A stretch of DNA of 64,000 nucleotides from assembly GCF_050624435.1 (NCBI RefSeq), contig NC_134530.1, forward strand, positions 145,120,721 through 145,184,720, read 5' to 3'. Position numbers and translations under genes: made by a program. Positions 60,669-64,000 of this stretch are shown here, piece by piece. Numbering within the stretch: the stretch's first letter is position 1; each line of letters opens with the position of its first letter. The stretch comes from Tenrec ecaudatus (Eukaryota; Chordata; Mammalia; Afrosoricida; Tenrecidae). The notes under the pieces were generated by a model. That model saw only the letters and a list, made by a program, of their open reading frames with translations. It was not told the origin of the DNA and made no database searches.

Positions 60669-60929
60669 GGAATCCTTCAATATCGCAACTTGCGATTTGA
60701 ATGGTTTCCTTTGGTTCTTTCAGCTTGAGAAATGCAAAGCATGCTTTTCTCCTTTGTGTTTCTAATTCCAAACCTTCACAGATTTTATTCTAATACTTTA
60801 CTTTGTCTTCCAGAGCTGCGCTTCTCCTAGTCGGCTTCTCTACGTCACAATTTCTTCCACTCACTTTAGTTGCTCTTTGTGCAACAGTCAATTTCAGAGT
60901 CTCTTCTGACCTCTTCTGTGGGACGTAGG

Positions 60930-60992
60930 GTGGCTGTAAGTTGCATGGTACCCGATGGCACCTGGCCACGACAACGGCGACAACCGTCTTTA
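60930..60992 (+). mobile_element. RTE/AfroSINE tail fragment, plus orientation
   Basis: Contains 'gggtggctgtaagttgcatg' and 'ccgatggcacctggccacga', followed by CAA/CGA-rich sequence, the shared 3' tail of the RTE LINE in plus orientation. Confidence 0.55.
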
Positions 60993-61085
60993 TGGAAGCC
61001 AGTGGCCATCTCCAATGGAGCTTCTGGGTGGGTTTACACTGCCAGTTTGAAGTAGAGTGCTCAGCCATGGTGCCACCACATACCT
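60993..61085 (-). repeat. AfroSINE 5' part, minus orientation
   Basis: Reads 'ctttatggaagccagtggcc', 'atctccaatggagcttctgg' and 'gctcagccatggtgccacca', the complement of body and tRNA-like head. Confidence 0.75.
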
Positions 61086-61683
61086 GCTCGCTCTCTCAAA
61101 TCTGTTCCTGGGGCACCACTGGTGACTCTTCTGTTAACATTCCCATATGTAATCCGATGTGCTACGAAGTCTGCCTGAGAACCACACTTGTTTTTCTGCA
61201 TGTGACATGTGAACTTGACATTTCTACCCTAGCAATCACCTGGCAAGATACTTCATGCATTTGTTTTTTTAATCTAAATTGCTATAGAATATAGGTGGAT
61301 GAGCTGTCGACATTTGTGCCAGCATATTCTTCATGGCTAACTTATATAATGTCCCTAAGCCCTTATTCAAATTGTAGCTCTATTAATTCATTCACAGACA
61401 TGCAACTGGATGAGGCCGTCAGTTTAACAATACCATCACCTCCAGTTATATATTGTACTTTTTACAATTCTGATTTAATTAGCCTATTTTAAAATTGTCT
61501 TATTTCATAGTTTAAAAAATACTGAAAGATTTTTTTTAACATTTTCTCTACTGTCTTCATTGCTATTTTCCATAACATGCTCTTTAAATTCACTGAATGG
61601 ATATTTTGCTTAAAACAAAATATAGAATTTCATCTCACTTTGCTGAATATGTTGGAGTAAGATGTGAGTCTATTTCTCCATAA
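61086..61683. other. AT-rich intergenic DNA
   Basis: No gene or element recognised. Confidence 0.45.
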
Positions 61684-61895
61684 GAGCCCTGGTGGCTTAG
61701 TGGTTTATCTACTGGCCTGCTAGCATCAGCATCAGCAGTTCGAATCTACCAGTTGATCAAAGGGAGAAAGATGAACTTTTCGGTTCCCGTAAAGATTTAC
61801 AGCCTCGGAAACTCATAGGGGGCAGTCTAACTCTGTCCTGTAGGATTTCTATGAGTCAGAATCATCTTAATGCCAGTGGGTGGGTGGGATGCTTC
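61684..61895 (+). repeat. AfroSINE, plus orientation, near full length
   Basis: Reads 'gagccctggtggcttagtgg', 'gcatcagcagttcgaatcta', 'cgtaaagatttacagcctcg', 'gaaactcatagggggcagtc', 'taactctgtcctgtaggatt' and 'tctatgagtcagaatcatct'. It is close to the family consensus as I know it and is the clearest plus-strand copy. Confidence 0.95.
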
Positions 61896-62192
61896 TTTTA
61901 GTAAATGCAGATGTGGTTGCTGTTGGGTTGTTGACAGTTATTTTGTGAGACTGTCCTCTAACTCTCAAGCTTCCAGGGTCTGAAACCTGGGTGGTGGGTA
62001 TGTGGTCAGAGGTCTGGAGGATCTTTGGGATCGTGAGCATTTGAGGACTCTGCAGGTTGGGTACCTGGGTTCAAAATTCACTCGGTGTCTTCAAATTTTC
62101 CCCTCAAAAGAATGATGAGACGCAGCTCATCTGATGGTTGCAAGGACGACTGCATGAAGTAAACACAGAGTACCCAGCACAGTGCCTGTTGC
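61896..62192 (+). other. Intergenic DNA with possible MIR
   Basis: From about 62060 the words 'gggttcaaaattcactcggt', 'gacgcagctcatctgatggt' and 'cagcacagtgcctgttgcag' follow the MIR 3' half. No gene. Confidence 0.45.
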
Positions 62193-62352
62193 AGGAGGAG
62201 GCTTCAAAAAGTGCATGGAAAAATCCCATCACTTTCCAGCTCTATTTGTTCATGGAAAAATCCCATCACTTTCCAGCTCTATTTGTTCATGGAAAAATCT
62301 CATTACTTTCCAACTCTATTTTTTCCACAAACTTTTAAAGTCATCCCTCCTT
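62193..62352. mobile_element. Mariner-like MITE with internal 37-bp triplication
   Basis: The ends 'ggaggaggcttcaaaaagtg' and the complement of 'aaacttttaaagtcatccct' are imperfect inverted repeats continuing into 'catggaaaaat' / 'tgtggaaaaaat'. Between them a 37-bp unit beginning 'catggaaaaatcccatcact' occurs three times head to tail (62214-62250, 62251-62287, 62288-62324). Units 1 and 2 are identical. Confidence 0.6.
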
Positions 62353-62589
62353 CCCTTTATATATTTAATCTGACACGTTCTAGAAGTGTCGCTCTAGTCT
62401 GGCCGGAAGTAAAATAAATGGGTGCTCCCTGTCACTTCTAACTGGAGTGGCGGTCCTGGCCATTGGGCAGCCAGAGCTGTGGTCCCGGGTTGATTTAATT
62501 CAACTGAAGGAAGGGACCAAGCACTCAAACAGCATTTTGCCTATTGTTGGGGTTGGCTGCCCTTGTGTCGGCTCTGCCCCATTGCCAGC

Positions 62590-62885
62590 CTCTGCACACC
62601 AGAAGGAAACACTGCCCGGTCCTGGGCCACCCTCACAATTGTCCCGATGCCTGAGCCCGTTGTTGTGGCCACTGTGTCCATCCAGCTCCTTGAAGGCCTT
62701 CCTTTTGCCCGCACCCCTCTAGGTACTGGTTGCTCCTGACAGTATGTCCAAAGTATCTAAGACAAAGTTGTGCGGTCCTTGCAGCTAAAGAGCACGCTCA
62801 CCATTCTTCTTCCAAGACAGGCTTGTTTGTCCTTTCAGCACTCTCTGGCACTTTCAATAGTTTGTCCATGACTCAGAACTTTATC
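62590..62885 (-). mobile_element. RTE-clade LINE 3' fragment, second copy
   Basis: Reads 'aaacactgcccggtcctggg', 'ccaccctcacaattgtcccg', 'gttgtggccactgtgtccat' and 'atgtccaaagtatctaagac', parallel to 58760-58990. The tail block itself is diverged. A separate, 5'-truncated insertion. Confidence 0.8.
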
Positions 62886-64000
62886 CAGGTCTGAGTTCAC
62901 TTCTGCAGCACTGTCTCCGACTGCTGGTTCCAAAACTCCCAAAGGCACTCGGAAGAAAGGCTGGGCAATGAATGGGCTCGAGAAGCCACAGACTTGCAAA
63001 CCTGTGGGAAGTGCACTTCTACTCCGCCCCGCCCGGGGTCGCCATGTGTCAGGCTGACTGGATCCCTCACTGTTGGCACTGAGTAGCTGAACTACACAAC
63101 TCCATCCACACCCAGCCCTGCCAGGGTTGAAGCGCCGCTGAAAGGGCAGGGGAAGAGATTAAGGAAGCTCTCCATTCCACCTTAGCTCACCTTCAGCAAA
63201 AGGATGCTGACTGCCAAGCATCCCATCAGTAGAAGAACAAGAAAAATGATTTGACACGCGACACCTTGCTTGAGAGATGAGATTCCCGTATCAGCAAACC
63301 AGATGAAGAGAGTCATTGATCACAGAAATGAGATTGGAGCACACTAGCGCTCAACTAATCTGTCCCTGCCAGCCCAGGGCGATTGCCTACAAAATGTCCA
63401 TCCCGGTACTTAGCTCTTGTCTTTCGCAGGGATGCTGCCCTTCGCTTGTACCATGAAAGCAATGCTGCCCTTGCCTGAGTTTCCTTTCATTGCCCTGTGA
63501 CCTCCTCAGCAACATGATGGACCACTGGAGAGCGGTAAGTAGAAGCCGAAGATGTCTGCGGGGGAAGGTTTAGCTGTGGGGAGGAAGGAGGGATGGAAAT
63601 ACCAGTTTCCAAGCAGGTTGCCTCCTTGAGGAGGAACCCAGATGGACAAGTGTGAGATACACTGTCGCAGTTTTCAGTGGCAATTGTTGCCAGTTTAGAA
63701 AAAGAGCAGTGTTTTTGAAGCCAGATTTGGAGAGCAGATTTTGTTTAAAAAAAAAAAAAAAAAAAAGCTGGGATCTTGCTGCCTCCCAGGATTTGCTTCT
63801 AATTTTGCTTCTGGGCTGTCCTCGATGCACCCACCTCTCACACGTTCATTTTCTTTGGGGGTTCACTGTGGAGGAAGCTAGGTCCAGAGAGCGGGGGCGC
63901 GGGGGAGGCAGTCCAAATACATCCTTTTGTTGTTAAAACACACTCAACGTTATCTACGTCTTATTAAATCTTTTTACCGCCCTCCTGGGTCACCAACAGC
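62886..64000. other. Intergenic DNA to the window end
   Basis: No gene recognised. A run of 20 As lies at 63747-63766. A good splice-donor-like 'gcggtaagtag' lies at 63533-63543 without a matching acceptor or protein signal. Confidence 0.45.

Larger units (their letters stand above)
58684..60922 (-). mobile_element. RTE-clade LINE, 5'-truncated, with nested AfroSINEs
   Basis: Minus orientation: the A/C tail and 3' end are at 58684-58760, and the coding region extends right to about 60922. Decayed but recognisable reverse-transcriptase text runs through the element. Examples are 'FIDYAK' (near 59955, complement of 'tttggcatagtcaataaaac') and the catalytic box near 59665-59680, which reads A-D-A instead of the family's A-D-D. 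Stops and frameshifts are frequent. Two AfroSINEs (58993-59198, 60488-60668) interrupt it, leaving about 1.85 kb of LINE. Confidence 0.85.

Noticed and set aside
63480-63545. ATG followed by a strong splice donor, as in a first coding exon
   Set aside because: Only a few codons precede the donor and no linked exon or family match is visible. By human spacing the next gene (CD53) should lie farther right.

Overview
The window is mammalian nuclear DNA with one protein-coding gene that I can identify with confidence. This is the intronless voltage-gated potassium channel gene KCNA3 (Kv1.3), on the minus strand at 40807-42528. Everything else is non-coding sequence and the debris of mobile elements.

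Lineage. The dominant short repeat, about 20 copies on both strands, is the tRNA-derived AfroSINE. Its hallmarks are the 'ggtggtgtagtggttaag' type head and the 'actgccatcgagtcg...gactcatag' type tail. AfroSINE is restricted to Afrotheria. The window also has an RTE-clade LINE that shares its tail with the SINE, and an L1 family whose tail ends in a run like 'gagcccccaataaaa'. Several young-looking DNA transposon derivatives are present: a hAT MITE with an 8-bp target duplication, mariner-type MITEs, and a pogo/Tigger-like deletion derivative. Young hAT families are patchy in mammals but known from tenrecs, so a tenrec-like afrotherian is my best guess. That is inference, not proof.

Layout. 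1-9131 is mostly single-copy DNA with a twin-primed L1 inversion (5422-6118), a perfect RFX X-box palindrome (7588-7601) and old MIRs. 9132-12424 is one 5'-truncated L1 insertion bounded by a perfect 15-bp target duplication. 12425-34950 is mixed unique DNA, SINEs, L1 tails, a hAT MITE (16079-16311), minisatellites, an old 154-bp-offset tandem duplication (26821-27112) and a candidate exon (26423-26524). 34951-40806 is strikingly repeat-poor and leads into the 3' side of KCNA3, where two X-box-like motifs lie 41 bp apart. 40807-43160 is KCNA3 with its CpG-island leader. 43400-64000, upstream of the gene, is crowded with AfroSINEs, LTR-type repeats, DNA transposons and two RTE LINE fragments (58684-60922 and 62590-62885), the larger carrying nested SINEs.

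In human, KCNA3 lies between KCNA2 and CD53. By that synteny, which is knowledge and not seen here, KCNA2 would lie beyond the left edge and CD53 beyond the right edge. I found no convincing evidence of a new biological system. The most interesting items are the DNA-transposon families, the retrotransposition structures that can be read base by base, the duplicated non-coding block, the X-box motifs and two candidate splice-bounded exons.
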